Assembly: GCF_002355155.1 (NCBI RefSeq)
Contig: NZ_AP017369.1
Span: forward strand, 434,001-498,000
Direction: 5' to 3'
Length of the DNA stretch: 64,000 bases
Source: Corynebacterium suranareeae
GTDB taxonomy: Bacteria > Actinomycetota > Actinomycetes > Mycobacteriales > Mycobacteriaceae
Shown: positions 16,720 to 25,755 of the stretch, in pieces
How positions within the stretch are numbered: position 1 is the first letter of the stretch
Layout of the letters: each line of letters opens with the position of its first letter
The notes under the pieces: model-generated
Databases searched by the model: none
What the model was told of the DNA's origin: nothing
The model's input: the letters and a program-made list of their open reading frames with translations, nothing else
Program-made: the position numbers and the translations under genes

Positions 16720-17688
16720 TCAGGCCGATCCGCGCCGAGCGCGTTTTACCCACCAAATACTACCCGCAGCAACCGCGGCGATGCCTGCAACCACTCCGGT
16801 TCCGATACTTACCTCGCGTGTGCTGGGCATTTGAAACAGCGGCTCAGGGTTTTTGAAGCTCAAAATTTTCCATCCGCGTTCCAGCGCGATCTTCTTCAAC
16901 GCGCGATCTGGATTTACTGCGGTTGGGTTGCCGACCATCTCCAGCATGGGAAGATCAGTAAAAGAATCCGAGTAGGCGAAGCTTTGTGAGAGGTCATAAC
17001 CATTGGATTTTGCTAGATCAACCATCGATTGAGCTTTGGCCTCACCTTTGCAATAAAACAGCACTTCACCTGTGTACATGCCGTCTTGAGCTTCCAAAAT
17101 GGTGGTGACTGTTTTGCTCACACCAAGCTCTTTGGCGATGGGTTCTACAAGCTCTTTAACCGACGCGGAAATGATGATGACGTCATGTCCAAGTTCTTGG
17201 TGATGCTCAATTAGTTCCCGGGCTTCAGCGTAAATAGTCGGTGTGACCACGGTGTGCATGGTCTCCTCGGCGATGGAACGTACCTGTTGAACTTCCCATC
17301 CACGGATCATGGCGGTGAGTTGATCACGAGTGTTATCCATCTGTTCACTGGTGTGCCCGGCGAACATGTAGGTTGCTTGCGCGAGGCTTAATTGCAGAGC
17401 CACAGAGGGGGAAATAAGGCCACTGTTCATGAATTCGCGACCATACGCGTAGGTGGAACTCATGGCGATAATTGTCTTGTCCAGATCAAAAAATGCAGCC
17501 ACCTTTGTGGGGGTAGTCGCATGGGTGCCCTGAAGATTTTGGGCTGGATCTGGCTGATTCACACAGCACAGTTTAGCGCTTTTTGCCAGTAATCCAAGAC
17601 CTGTGGCGAAACTAAAGTTGCTGATGTGACTGAAGTTGCTTGCAGGGATTGTGGATATAGCCCTTGGAGCACGTGCCGGAGGTGTCAT
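16720..17688 (-). CDS. HAD-superfamily SerB-like phosphatase with C-terminal membrane anchor
   Basis: A 322-residue HAD hydrolase of the HAD-IB (PSPase-like) type. Motif I is FFDLDKTII, motif II is the Ser in IIISASVKEL, and the motif III/IV region is AYSDSFTDLPMLE. Actinobacterial members are membrane-linked; here the C-terminus has a hydrophobic helix (VSIGTGVVAGIAAVAAGSIW) with an Arg/Lys tail. The start is uncertain (ATG 17688 or GTG 17697); the ~65 residues before motif I are poorly conserved-looking. It is next to the 6C RNA, as in M. tuberculosis (Rv3661). Confidence 0.82.
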   Translation of the reverse strand: MTPPARAPRAISTIPASNFSHISNFSFATGLGLLAKSAKLCCVNQPDPAQNLQGTHATTPTKVAAFFDLDKTIIAMSSTYAYGREFMNSGLISPSVALQLSLAQATYMFAGHTSEQMDNTRDQLTAMIRGWEVQQVRSIAEETMHTVVTPTIYAEARELIEHHQELGHDVIIISASVKELVEPIAKELGVSKTVTTILEAQDGMYTGEVLFYCKGEAKAQSMVDLAKSNGYDLSQSFAYSDSFTDLPMLEMVGNPTAVNPDRALKKIALERGWKILSFKNPEPLFQMPSTREVSIGTGVVAGIAAVAAGSIWWVKRARRGSA

Positions 17689-17740
17689 TTGCCACACCTG
17701 TCCAGATTCCAGTTATTCGAATAAATAATCGGGTTAGATG

Positions 17741-17769
17741 TTGTCATGTGGCGTTTAATATGCCATAAT
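17741..17769 (+). promoter_or_regulatory. Promoter of the 6C RNA
   Basis: TTGTCA (17741-17746), a 17-base spacer and CATAAT (17764-17769) make a good housekeeping promoter. Transcription would begin near 17776, just at the start of the conserved 6C RNA. Confidence 0.7.
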
Positions 17770-17775
17770 TTCAGG

Positions 17776-17883
17776 TGCAAGGCCCCGATATACAGTGTGG
17801 CCTGCCCCGGCACAATCCCCCCCCGTTGCCGGGTTACTGACGGCCCGCGCACACCCCCCCCGAGGCGCGGGCCGTCCCTATTT
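17776..17883 (+). ncRNA. 6C small RNA
   Basis: Two GC-rich hairpins each show a loop of C residues: CCCGGCA-CA-AT-C8-G-TTGCCGGG at about 17803-17833, and GACGGCCCGCGC / GCGCGGGCCGTC at 17839-17876, whose loop carries eight C. Two stem-loops with at least six C in the loop define the actinobacterial 6C RNA. Its place between the SerB-like gene and ssd is the same as in mycobacteria (B11). The 5' end is inferred from the promoter; the second hairpin is the likely 3' end. Confidence 0.9.
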
Positions 17884-18040
17884 CCAAAACAAGTTGATAT
17901 AGCAGAATTTTCTAGCGTGCGTGGAATATTGCTAAAACTATCCACAGTTGTCGGAGTATTTTGATGCTGTGGGGAGAGTTATCCACAGGCTTTTTGGCAG
18001 GTCGTTGAAAGGGAATGATCAACGCGTCAGAGTTGGGGAC

Positions 18041-19108
18041 ATGAATACCACACACTCTGCAATTCTTATCGCCGTCGAAGACCCCGTCCTTCATCCAGAA
18101 GCCATGCACGTGGCTGCGGCCACCGGTCGCCCAGTTATTGAAACTACAAATATTGGGGATATCACCAGGCACTTTCATCGCGCATCGGCAGTTCTTGTGG
18201 ATGTTGCGATGGCTTCAAAACTTAGCAACAACAAGCGCCGCGACCGAGTGTTTTTGCTTGATTCTGATCCAGGGCCGTCTGATTGGAAAACAGCGATGGC
18301 GATCCATGCGGAGCAAGCCATACTTTTACCGGCTCAAGCTAGCGAGTTGCTTAGTGCTTTAGGCAGAGAAGACACCAAACGTGCCACAACGTCAGGTCAC
18401 GTAATCGGCGTGGTGGGCGCTGTGGGTGGAACTGGAACAAGCACGCTTGCCGCTGCGCTAGCTAGAAAACGTGGGGAATCAGCAACCACCGTGCTCATTG
18501 ATGCCGTTCCGGCTTCAGGAGGGATTGACCTCCTCTTGGGCATCGAAGATGTACCCGGCGCGCGGTGGCCTGATGTGGGACTGCGTCGCGGGACTGTGCA
18601 TGCAGCTGATGTGTTAAAAGCGTTACCTCGCACGGCGGATGCTGTGGCGGTGTTATCTACTGCGCGTTCGAATATTCTTGATCCGTTTGAGCTGTGTGCC
18701 GCTGATATCGCTGCCGCGATTGCTTGTTTCTTAAATGCCGAACAGTCCATTGACGTCATTGTTGATCTGCCAACCGCAGGGCTTGATCCCACGATTCTAG
18801 AACAGTTGACCCACTTAGTTTTGGTTGTTCCAGCTGAGGTTCGTGCGGTGGCAGCGGCACGGGCACTGTATCTGGAATTACAACAATTTCATATGTCGAT
18901 CACTTGTGTTTTAAGGCATCGCGGGTGGTCTGGATTAGATGTGGCAGAAGTAGAAGAGATTCTAGGGACCGATATCGTGGCGGAGGTCGGTTCGATTCAC
19001 AGGCTTGCTAAATCGGTGGAAATGCATGGTCTGACTGGTTCACTGCCACGGGTTTTAAGCTCCGCGTGTGTTGCCGTGCTGGGAGAGCTGGCGGAGGTGG
19101 CGGCATGA
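18041..19108 (+). CDS. ssd: Ssd/CpaE-like septum-site or pilus-localisation ATPase homologue
   Basis: A 355-residue MinD/ParA-superfamily protein at the head of the Tad locus, in the place of M. tuberculosis ssd (Rv3660c). The N-terminal ~110 residues form a receiver-like domain; the ATPase-like domain starts with GVVGAVGGTGTSTLA. This deviates from the deviant Walker A (KGGxGKT): the second lysine is Thr-Ser, so ATP binding or hydrolysis may be lost. ATG 18041 is chosen as the first ATG after a plausible 5' leader; the frame is open further upstream from 17948. Its end overlaps tadA (ATGA). Confidence 0.8.
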   Translation: MNTTHSAILIAVEDPVLHPEAMHVAAATGRPVIETTNIGDITRHFHRASAVLVDVAMASKLSNNKRRDRVFLLDSDPGPSDWKTAMAIHAEQAILLPAQASELLSALGREDTKRATTSGHVIGVVGAVGGTGTSTLAAALARKRGESATTVLIDAVPASGGIDLLLGIEDVPGARWPDVGLRRGTVHAADVLKALPRTADAVAVLSTARSNILDPFELCAADIAAAIACFLNAEQSIDVIVDLPTAGLDPTILEQLTHLVLVVPAEVRAVAAARALYLELQQFHMSITCVLRHRGWSGLDVAEVEEILGTDIVAEVGSIHRLAKSVEMHGLTGSLPRVLSSACVAVLGELAEVAA

Positions 19109-20241
19109 CTGATATTGATCAAGTGGTTGAAAGCGTGCAAAGGATTATTGCCACCTCATCAGAATCGCTGAGCTCGGCAGAGATTGCCGGCATTGTCCGC
19201 GAACAAGCAGGGGTGATCAGCAATGAAGATATTGTGATCATTTTGCGGCGTCTGCGCAGTGATTCTGTAGGTGTTGGCCCTTTGGAGCCACTGCTGGCCA
19301 CACCTGGTGTGACTGATGTGCTGGTTAATGGTCATGGCAGCGTGTGGATTGATAGGGGTCAAGGAGTTGAACAGGTTGATATAGATCTTGGATCTGAAGA
19401 TGCAGTGCGCCGTCTTGCCACCCGGCTTGCGCTGAGCTGTGGAAGAAGACTTGATGATGCGCAACCTTTTGCTGATGGCAGAATTTCCAGAGACGACGGC
19501 AGCGTGCTGCGCATTCATGCGGTGTTAGCTCCGTTGGCTGAATCGGGAACATGCATTAGTTTGAGAGTGCTTAGGCAAGCTCATTTAAACCTTGAAGATC
19601 TAATTGGAAACGGCACTGTACCAGGTGATATCGCTCCAGTGCTTCGGAATATCATCGCCCAGCGACGTTCGTTTCTTGTCGTGGGTGGCACCGGAACAGG
19701 TAAAACCACCTTGCTGTCTGCCATGCTCACAGAAGTTCCACCTGATCAGCGCATAGTGTGCATTGAAGATACAGCTGAGCTTCACCCCTCACACCCAAGC
19801 ATGGTTAATTTGGTGTCTCGCCAAGCAAATGTTGAAGGCGCAGGCGCAGTGAGCATGGCTGATCTGTTGAAACAATCACTGCGTATGCGCCCGGACCGCA
19901 TTGTTGTCGGAGAGATCCGTGGGGCAGAGGTCGTGGATTTATTAGCTGCGATGAACACCGGCCATGACGGAGGTGCCGGCACAATCCACGCAAACTCGAT
20001 TACTGAGGTACCTGCACGCATGGAGGCATTGGCCGCAACTGGTGGATTAGACCGCTTGGCTTTGCACTCCCAATTAGCTGCTGCAGTGGACATTGTGCTG
20101 GTGATGAAACACACCTCCCAGGGACGCAGGCTTGCTCAGCTGGGAGTATTGACCGGAAACCCAGTAAAAGCGCAGGTGGCATGGGATATTGACCACGGGA
20201 TCCACGAAGGTTTTGAGGCCGAACCATGGTTTACGCACTAG
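19105..20241 (+). CDS. tadA: TadA/VirB11-family secretion ATPase
   Basis: A 378-residue type II/IV secretion ATPase powering assembly of Flp pili. It shows Walker A GGTGTGKTT, an Asp box (IVCIEDTAELHP), Walker B RMRPDRIVVGEIRGAE and a His box (GTIHANS). The start is ATG 19105, overlapping the ssd stop codon in ATGA. It is cytoplasmic and acts with TadB and TadC in the inner membrane. Confidence 0.93.
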   Translation: MTDIDQVVESVQRIIATSSESLSSAEIAGIVREQAGVISNEDIVIILRRLRSDSVGVGPLEPLLATPGVTDVLVNGHGSVWIDRGQGVEQVDIDLGSEDAVRRLATRLALSCGRRLDDAQPFADGRISRDDGSVLRIHAVLAPLAESGTCISLRVLRQAHLNLEDLIGNGTVPGDIAPVLRNIIAQRRSFLVVGGTGTGKTTLLSAMLTEVPPDQRIVCIEDTAELHPSHPSMVNLVSRQANVEGAGAVSMADLLKQSLRMRPDRIVVGEIRGAEVVDLLAAMNTGHDGGAGTIHANSITEVPARMEALAATGGLDRLALHSQLAAAVDIVLVMKHTSQGRRLAQLGVLTGNPVKAQVAWDIDHGIHEGFEAEPWFTH

Positions 20242-21002
20242 CTCTTTTAAGCGCAGCCATTGTGGTTTCTGCACCACCAGGGCCACGCAGACGAACACAC
20301 TCATCCACAGCAAAACCAAGCTTTCTTATCCCGGCTTTAGTAACCTTATTCTTCCTGGCCACACTGTTATTTATCGTGGTTGACGCCTACACCATGATTG
20401 CTGGGATCATCATTGCGGCAGTGTTGTTGTGGTATCTGCGCAGTCGCCATGACATCGCACAGCATGTAAAACAATCCGAAGTCTTGGCCAGTTTTCTAAG
20501 CCTTTGTGCTGGAAACCTACGCGCCGGGGTGGCCATGGTCGATGCCATGGAGTACGCACTGGCCAACAGCCCAACAGATAAAACCATCAGCGTGGCACTG
20601 CAGACCGCAGCCAGGCAGGCGCGGTCAGGTGGAAGCGGTCCGAAAGTGCTTATCGACGCCACCTCCCCCGACCTTCAACGCCTCGGCTATTTATGGGACA
20701 CTTCCAGTCGCCATGGCATTCCGCTCGTTGCACTCATTGATCAAATGCGCTTAAGGATTACCGCCAAACAACGTCACGCAGAATCCACTCGAGCAGCACT
20801 TCAAGGACCACAAGCAACCGCAGTGATCCTCACCGTACTTCCGCTTGCTGGAGTGCTGATGGGAACAGCCATGGGTGCACATCCTCTGGGCGTTCTCACC
20901 GGCGGTGGAATAGGTGGCCTGTTGCTAGTCATTGGTGTCGGATTAGATGCGGCAGGTTTTGTGATCACCCACAAAATCCTCCAGAGTGCGAGCCCACAAT
21001 GA
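20226..21002 (+). CDS. tadB: TadB-like pilus assembly membrane protein
   Basis: A 258-residue GspF-like protein with N-terminal transmembrane segments (residues 2-15, 35-70) and a C-terminal pair (about 205-250). The cytoplasmic T2SF region holds the HGIPLVALIDQMRLRI segment. It overlaps tadA by 16 bases and tadC by four, so the operon is tightly coupled. Confidence 0.88.
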   Translation: MVYALALLSAAIVVSAPPGPRRRTHSSTAKPSFLIPALVTLFFLATLLFIVVDAYTMIAGIIIAAVLLWYLRSRHDIAQHVKQSEVLASFLSLCAGNLRAGVAMVDAMEYALANSPTDKTISVALQTAARQARSGGSGPKVLIDATSPDLQRLGYLWDTSSRHGIPLVALIDQMRLRITAKQRHAESTRAALQGPQATAVILTVLPLAGVLMGTAMGAHPLGVLTGGGIGGLLLVIGVGLDAAGFVITHKILQSASPQ

Positions 21003-21577
21003 TCATCACAGCACTTTTGATTGCAGCATGTGCACTCCTGATTAGCGCCCCAAAGCCTCTTGCGCGTGGTGGCCTTTGCACTGGGAAACGAGGCAAAAGC
21101 CTGCGTATCCGAGCAGGGCCGAAGAAGCTTCGCAGTGCTGATCCAGTAGATGTCTCCGCAGATATCGAACTGTTTTCAGCATGCTTGGATGCAGGTTTAA
21201 GCACACGCGATGCAGCCCAGGTGGTAGCCCACGTAGCCGCACAATCTCACCGAGAAACCTGGTCACAGGTGGTGGCTTTGCTCTCGATTGGAGTCAGTGC
21301 CCCACAGGCATTTTCTCTCATGGCAGCCATAGATGGGTTAGATGAACTGGCCAATCTAGCCACCGTGTCCTATCGCTCAGGCAGTGCACTCAGCGAGGGC
21401 TGCAAAAACATCGCAACCTCATTACGTGCAACTGCAGGTGATAAACGCACCGCTGCCGCAGAACGTGCCGGGGTGTTCATTGCGTTGCCTCTCGCACTGT
21501 GTTTCCTACCTGCATTCATGATCGTCGGGCTGGCACCCGTGGTGCTCAGCTTGGGTACGCAACTAATTAATTTCTAA
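20999..21577 (+). CDS. tadC: TadC-like pilus assembly membrane protein
   Basis: A 192-residue T2SF/GspF-family protein shorter than proteobacterial TadC. It has an N-terminal helix, a cytoplasmic helical bundle (ELFSACLDAGLSTRDAAQVV) and a C-terminal hydrophobic pair near residues 158-188. The start overlaps the tadB stop codon (ATGA). Confidence 0.86.
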   Translation: MIITALLIAACALLISAPKPLARGGLCTGKRGKSLRIRAGPKKLRSADPVDVSADIELFSACLDAGLSTRDAAQVVAHVAAQSHRETWSQVVALLSIGVSAPQAFSLMAAIDGLDELANLATVSYRSGSALSEGCKNIATSLRATAGDKRTAAAERAGVFIALPLALCFLPAFMIVGLAPVVLSLGTQLINF

Positions 21578-21597
21578 CTTTTCAAGGAGAGAAAACA

Positions 21598-21798
21598 ATG
21601 TCTATGTATCTACACCTTCTTCGTCAACGCACTCATGCAGTTTTACGCCAAGATGATGGACTAACCACTGTTGAATATGCCCTGGGAACACTGGCTGCAG
21701 CAGCCCTAGCAGCAGTGTTATACATGGTGGTCAACAGCGATGCCGTGTCTTCAGCGTTTGAATCCATCATCGAAGACGCCTTAAGTGCAAGACCTTAA
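21598..21798 (+). CDS. flp: Flp-type pilin precursor
   Basis: A 66-residue prepilin. The cleavage motif is DDG-LTTVEYALG: after Gly the mature protein starts with Leu, has Glu at position +5 and Tyr at +6, as in Flp pilins, followed by the hydrophobic assembly helix. AAGGAG precedes ATG 21598. The prepilin peptidase (TadV/CpaA) is not in this window. Confidence 0.9.
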   Translation: MSMYLHLLRQRTHAVLRQDDGLTTVEYALGTLAAAALAAVLYMVVNSDAVSSAFESIIEDALSARP

Positions 21799-22096
21799 AC
21801 AGCTACGACTCGGCGACGATGACGGCTCCGTCAGCATTGAGGCAGCACTTGCACTGTCCTCATTGGTGATCGTGTGCGGCTTGATCATCGCAGCCATGGC
21901 CACATTGGCGGCATATCTTGCAGCAGTTGATGTTGCTGGGGCTGCAGCCAGAGCACATGCCATTGGTGAAGATTTCACGCCAACCAGGGGAGAGGTGAAC
22001 ATGCAAGAATCTGCCGGCATGATGACAGCAACGGCACACATACCAGCACCGTTTGGGCAGGTGAGTGCCAATGCAGTTTTCCCGGTGGAAAACTAA
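21785..22096 (+). CDS. tadE: TadE-like pseudopilin
   Basis: A 103-residue protein with DDGSVSIEAALALSSL, the TadE-type prepilin-like motif (Glu +5), and one long hydrophobic helix. GTG 21785 lies inside the end of flp. It is thought to help initiate or regulate Flp pilus assembly. Confidence 0.84.
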   Translation: MQDLKQLRLGDDDGSVSIEAALALSSLVIVCGLIIAAMATLAAYLAAVDVAGAAARAHAIGEDFTPTRGEVNMQESAGMMTATAHIPAPFGQVSANAVFPVEN

Positions 22097-22409
22097 CGAT
22101 GACGGTTACATAACAGTTGCAAGTGCTGGATGCGCAGCAATCATGATCAGCCTTTTGATTGTCCTTGCCTGGCAGGCGGGAAACCTCGTGGCTCGTGAAC
22201 AAGCACAGGTAGCAGCGGATGTGTCAGCCGTTGCTGGTGCCTACGTTCTAGCCCGCGGCGAACTGGCTGCCGCCGCATGCAGTGTTGCTCAAGAAACTGC
22301 GCTAGCTAATGATGCAGAAGTAGAAAACTGCACCATAGAAGGAGAAGATCTCACGCTAACCATTAACGTTCGAGGCCAACAAGCTCAAGCAAAAGCAGGG
22401 CCGTTATGA
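22065..22409 (+). CDS. TadG/Rv3654c-like pilus-locus protein
   Basis: A 114-residue protein with a DDGYITVASAG segment followed by a hydrophobic helix, similar in layout to pseudopilin-like TadE/TadG proteins (Rv3654c in mycobacteria). The start could be GTG 22065 or ATG 22071; both overlap tadE. Its stop codon overlaps the end of the convergent helicase gene by six bases, so there is no room for a terminator between them. Confidence 0.72.
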   Translation: MPMQFSRWKTNDDGYITVASAGCAAIMISLLIVLAWQAGNLVAREQAQVAADVSAVAGAYVLARGELAAAACSVAQETALANDAEVENCTIEGEDLTLTINVRGQQAQAKAGPL

Positions 22410-24800
22410 CGTGCCCAACAAGGTCACCATCGCACCCAACAACTTGATGGCACCTGCCTTATCCAAAGGGTTATTTCCATTGCCACATTTTGGAGATTGA
22501 ACGCAACTGGGGCACCCAGATTCACAGCCACAACTGCGGACAACTTCAAATGTGGCCTCAATCCACTCCGCAAAACGTTTAAAACCAGAATCAGCAAAAC
22601 CAGCCCCACCGTCCATGCCGTCATACACAAACACAGTGGGGTAACCAGTATCCGCATGAAGGGCTGTGGATACGCCACCGATGTCCCAACGATCACAGGT
22701 AGCAAGCAGCGGCAACATGCCAATAGCTGCGTGTTCTGCCGCATGAAGAGCACCAGGGATATCAGCAGCAGGAATACCCATGGCCTCTAAAGCTAACGGA
22801 TCGATCGTGTACGCAACCGCCCGAGTATGCAGAATTTGAGGAGGAAGATACAACGGAGTGGCATCCAAAGTGGTGCCATCAGCAAGCTTGGTGACATAGC
22901 CTGTGACCCGGTCAGTGACCTGAACATCTACGTTGGCAACCCACAAACCGCCACCGGCATCAAACACCTCATCGTCCAAAGGAGCAGATGTAATCCGGAT
23001 ATCAGTGTCACTTCTGGCATAGGTGGTGTAATCAGGCAGCTCTGGCCTGGCCAAGGCCAAATGCTCGTCCAAATCCAGCTCATCGATGACAAAAGATTCC
23101 CCCTGGTGCAAATACACCGCACCGGGATGCGTCTGAGACATCGCTTTGGCTGAATCAATGGTGCCCAAAAGACGACCATCGCTGATATCAACAATCATAA
23201 ATTCCGAGCCAGAACCACCACGCAAACTCACCTGCTGATGAGCACTATCAGGACTAAGCTCATCCGGATCATCTGAATGAGGCTTCTCCACCGCAAACCA
23301 TCCCCGCGGCCGACGACGCAAAAACCCCTCAACCTCCAGCTTCTCCACGACTTTTTGCGCACCAAAAGCCGAAACCTCTGCTTCCGTCAACGGTTTTTCC
23401 ACCGCAGCGCAATAAATATGACCACGAATCACATGCGGATTAGTCGGATCAAACACCGCAGCCTCAACCGGTTTATCCAACAAAGCAGCCGGATGATGCA
23501 CCAAATACGTATCCATCGGTTCATCACGAGCAACCAACACCACCAATGAACCCTGACCCCGGCGCCCAGCTCTACCAGCCTGCTGCCAAAAAGAAGCCAC
23601 CGTTCCAGGAAAACCCGCCGTTACAACAGCATCCAATCCGCCAACATCAATGCCCAGTTCTAAAGCATTGGTGGAGGAAACACCGAGGAGGGTGCCGTCG
23701 TCAAGCAATCTCTCCAACCTGCGGCGGTCCTCCGCCAAGTACCCCGCCCGGTAGGACGCCACGCGCCGGGCGAAATCCGGGCGCCCGAGTGTGCTGAGCT
23801 CTTCCTGCGCGCGGAGGGCAACGATTTCTGCTTGTCGACGAGACCTCACAAACGTTAGGGTGCGCGCACCCTCGGCAATCAACGTAGCCATAATATTCGC
23901 CGCCTCGGTGCTGGCCGCACGGCGCACAGGAGCGCCGTTTTCACCCTCTGCGCCTTCGATGAAACCAGGCTCCCACAGCATCACCGTGCGCTCACCAGTC
24001 GGAGCGCCATCTTGTGTGACCGCTTCAACCGGAGCGCCAATCAAACGAGACGCATGGGTTGCTGGATTGGAGCTAGTTGCAGACGCCAAAATGACCGTTG
24101 GAAAAGATCCATAAAACGCAGCGATCCGCAACAAACGACGAATCACCATCGACACGTTTGCCCCAAAAACACCACGATACGCATGGCATTCATCAATCAC
24201 GATGAACTTCAAATGGCGCAACAACCTGGCCCAACGAGCATGATTAGCCAACAAAGACGCATGAACCATATCCGGATTGGTGAATACGAAACGGCTGAGA
24301 TCACGAATCCCGGCGCGTGCTTCAGAAGGGGTATCGCCATCATAAGGAGCTGGATTTATGGGATGAAATTCTGGAATGTCCTTAAGCAGCGCAGAAGTAA
24401 ACGTCAACTGATCCGAACCAAGTGCCTTAGTGGGAGTTAAATACAACGCACACGCGGTAGGGTCCGAGCTCAAGGAAGACAAAATAGGCAGCTGGTATCC
24501 CAAAGATTTTCCCGACGACGTACCCGTTGCCACCACCACATGCTGGCCGTTCCACGCCAGATTCGCAGTCTTAGCCTGGTGGGAAAATAACTTCTCCACA
24601 CCACGCACTTTCAGAGCATCCACCAAACCTGCGGGCACCCACTCTGGCCAACCGACAAACTGAGCCTTCGACGCTGGCAGCGTGACCAGGTGGGTTAACT
24701 TTGACTCGGAGTAACGTTGTGAAATAACCGCAGCTAGATCTTCACCGAAGCTTGGTCTCATAGCCTGAGTCTTTTCACTCTCAAAATCGGGGGTAGTCAA
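22404..24800 (-). CDS. SftH/MrfA-like superfamily 2 helicase with DUF1998
   Basis: A 798-residue SF2 helicase. Motif I is ATGTSSGKS, motif II is DECH (VIDECHAYRG), motif III is LASATSSNP, and motif VI is QQAGRAGRRG. The C-terminal DUF1998 region ends in a four-cysteine metal site, CGCESGCPSC...C. These are 3'-to-5' DNA translocases; MrfA of Bacillus works in mitomycin-damage repair, and mycobacterial SftH (Rv3649 place) is the closest relative. TTG 24800 is chosen because AAAGGGGG lies seven bases before it; a longer frame starts at 24848 without a ribosome site. Confidence 0.85.
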   Translation of the reverse strand: MTTPDFESEKTQAMRPSFGEDLAAVISQRYSESKLTHLVTLPASKAQFVGWPEWVPAGLVDALKVRGVEKLFSHQAKTANLAWNGQHVVVATGTSSGKSLGYQLPILSSLSSDPTACALYLTPTKALGSDQLTFTSALLKDIPEFHPINPAPYDGDTPSEARAGIRDLSRFVFTNPDMVHASLLANHARWARLLRHLKFIVIDECHAYRGVFGANVSMVIRRLLRIAAFYGSFPTVILASATSSNPATHASRLIGAPVEAVTQDGAPTGERTVMLWEPGFIEGAEGENGAPVRRAASTEAANIMATLIAEGARTLTFVRSRRQAEIVALRAQEELSTLGRPDFARRVASYRAGYLAEDRRRLERLLDDGTLLGVSSTNALELGIDVGGLDAVVTAGFPGTVASFWQQAGRAGRRGQGSLVVLVARDEPMDTYLVHHPAALLDKPVEAAVFDPTNPHVIRGHIYCAAVEKPLTEAEVSAFGAQKVVEKLEVEGFLRRRPRGWFAVEKPHSDDPDELSPDSAHQQVSLRGGSGSEFMIVDISDGRLLGTIDSAKAMSQTHPGAVYLHQGESFVIDELDLDEHLALARPELPDYTTYARSDTDIRITSAPLDDEVFDAGGGLWVANVDVQVTDRVTGYVTKLADGTTLDATPLYLPPQILHTRAVAYTIDPLALEAMGIPAADIPGALHAAEHAAIGMLPLLATCDRWDIGGVSTALHADTGYPTVFVYDGMDGGAGFADSGFKRFAEWIEATFEVVRSCGCESGCPSCVQSPKCGNGNNPLDKAGAIKLLGAMVTLLGTS

Positions 24801-25076
24801 GAAATTACCCCCTTTCGCTGGGCTGGATAAATGGGATTGACCTGCCAAAACTTAAAACTAATCTTAATAGACTATCGCTCGGGCCTTAAACATGAGACAC
24901 TTGTTGCCAGGTCGCAGTTTCAGTGCGCAGTGTTCAACGCTCGCAAGGATAGACGTGAGCGTTCGGCATTCATACCGTCGGCGTTCGTTTAAAAAACGGC
25001 CAGATGTGCTGTTCAAGCTCACGCAAGAGTGGGACATCGAACCCGGTAGTAATTCCAATCAGTAAAGGTAAGACAA

Positions 25077-25280
25077 ATGGCACAGGGCACTGTTAAGTGG
25101 TTCAACCCAGAGAAGGGCTTTGGCTTCATCGCTCCTTCCGACGGATCCGCTGACGTTTTCGTCCACTACTCCGAGATCCAGGGCAACGGCTTCCGTACCC
25201 TCGAGGAGAACCAGCTCGTCGAGTTCGAAATCGGCGAAGGCGCTAAGGGCCTTCAGGCTCAGGCTGTTCGCGCAATCTAA
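25077..25280 (+). CDS. cspA: Cold-shock protein CspA
   Basis: A 67-residue OB-fold protein. It shows both RNA-binding motifs, KGFGFI (RNP1) and DVFVHY (RNP2). It is an RNA chaperone that melts mRNA structure. AAAGG lies a few bases before the ATG. The 276 bases upstream of the ATG hold no gene and probably contain the promoter and a leader. Confidence 0.96.
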   Translation: MAQGTVKWFNPEKGFGFIAPSDGSADVFVHYSEIQGNGFRTLEENQLVEFEIGEGAKGLQAQAVRAI

Positions 25281-25297
25281 TTGCAGCTGAACTTTTA

Positions 25298-25326
25298 AAA
25301 CCGGTAACGATTGTTGCCGGTTTTTT
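25298..25326 (+). terminator. Terminator after cspA
   Basis: AAACCGGTAAC and GTTGCCGGTTT form an 11-bp stem with one G-U pair and a 4-base loop, followed by six T. Confidence 0.85.
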
Positions 25327-25361
25327 CAATTTCCAAAATGGGTGGGTCTGAGTTTGGCCCT

Positions 25362-25557
25362 CTTAAGTTCGATTTCATGATTTCGAGACCTTACCTGCAA
25401 TTTCACGCTTTCGATTTTTTGTTAGCAATTTCGCATCCTCAATTTCTTAACACCGATACCAGTCGGAAAATGGGTGAAAACCTAGTGGTATCGAACTTGC
25501 GAAATTGAGCGCAAGAAATTGAGTGTGGGAAATCGAAACCGTGAAATCGAACTTAAG
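25362..25557. repeat. 196-bp palindromic element with 24-nt terminal inverted repeats
   Basis: 25362-25385 and 25534-25557 are reverse complements at 22 of 24 positions (outer part CTTAAGTTCGATTTCA). Inside are further inverted pairs: CAATTTCGCA.../...TGCGAAATTG, CAATTTCTT/AAGAAATTG and ATACCA/TGGTAT. The element can fold almost end to end, like a MITE. Confidence 0.7.
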
Positions 25558-25604
25558 GAATTAAGTGAAAAGTGTGCAGATTGTCTAATGGCCACTTAAC
25601 TGTA

Positions 25605-25755
25605 GGAGGCGATTTAAGGGCTCGAAGTTTCCTAATTGAGTCTTTGTATGGGGGAGGGTGAATTGGGTGCTTAGGGGCGATTTTAGAAGCTATCCATTTT
25701 GGGACTAATGGGGCGCATGTGAATTCTGAAAGAATACTGATCAAGGATTCACCAC
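25605..25755 (+). repeat. Dispersed intergenic repeat, copy 3
   Basis: It contains GGCGATTTAAGGGCTCGAAG, GTCTTTGTATGGG, GATTTTAGAAGC, TTTTGGGACTAATGGGG and CTGATCAAGGATTC in the family order. Confidence 0.65.

Noticed and set aside
24864..25058. 64-codon minus-strand frame upstream of cspA
   Set aside because: No ribosome site or conserved features; it overlaps the expected cspA leader.
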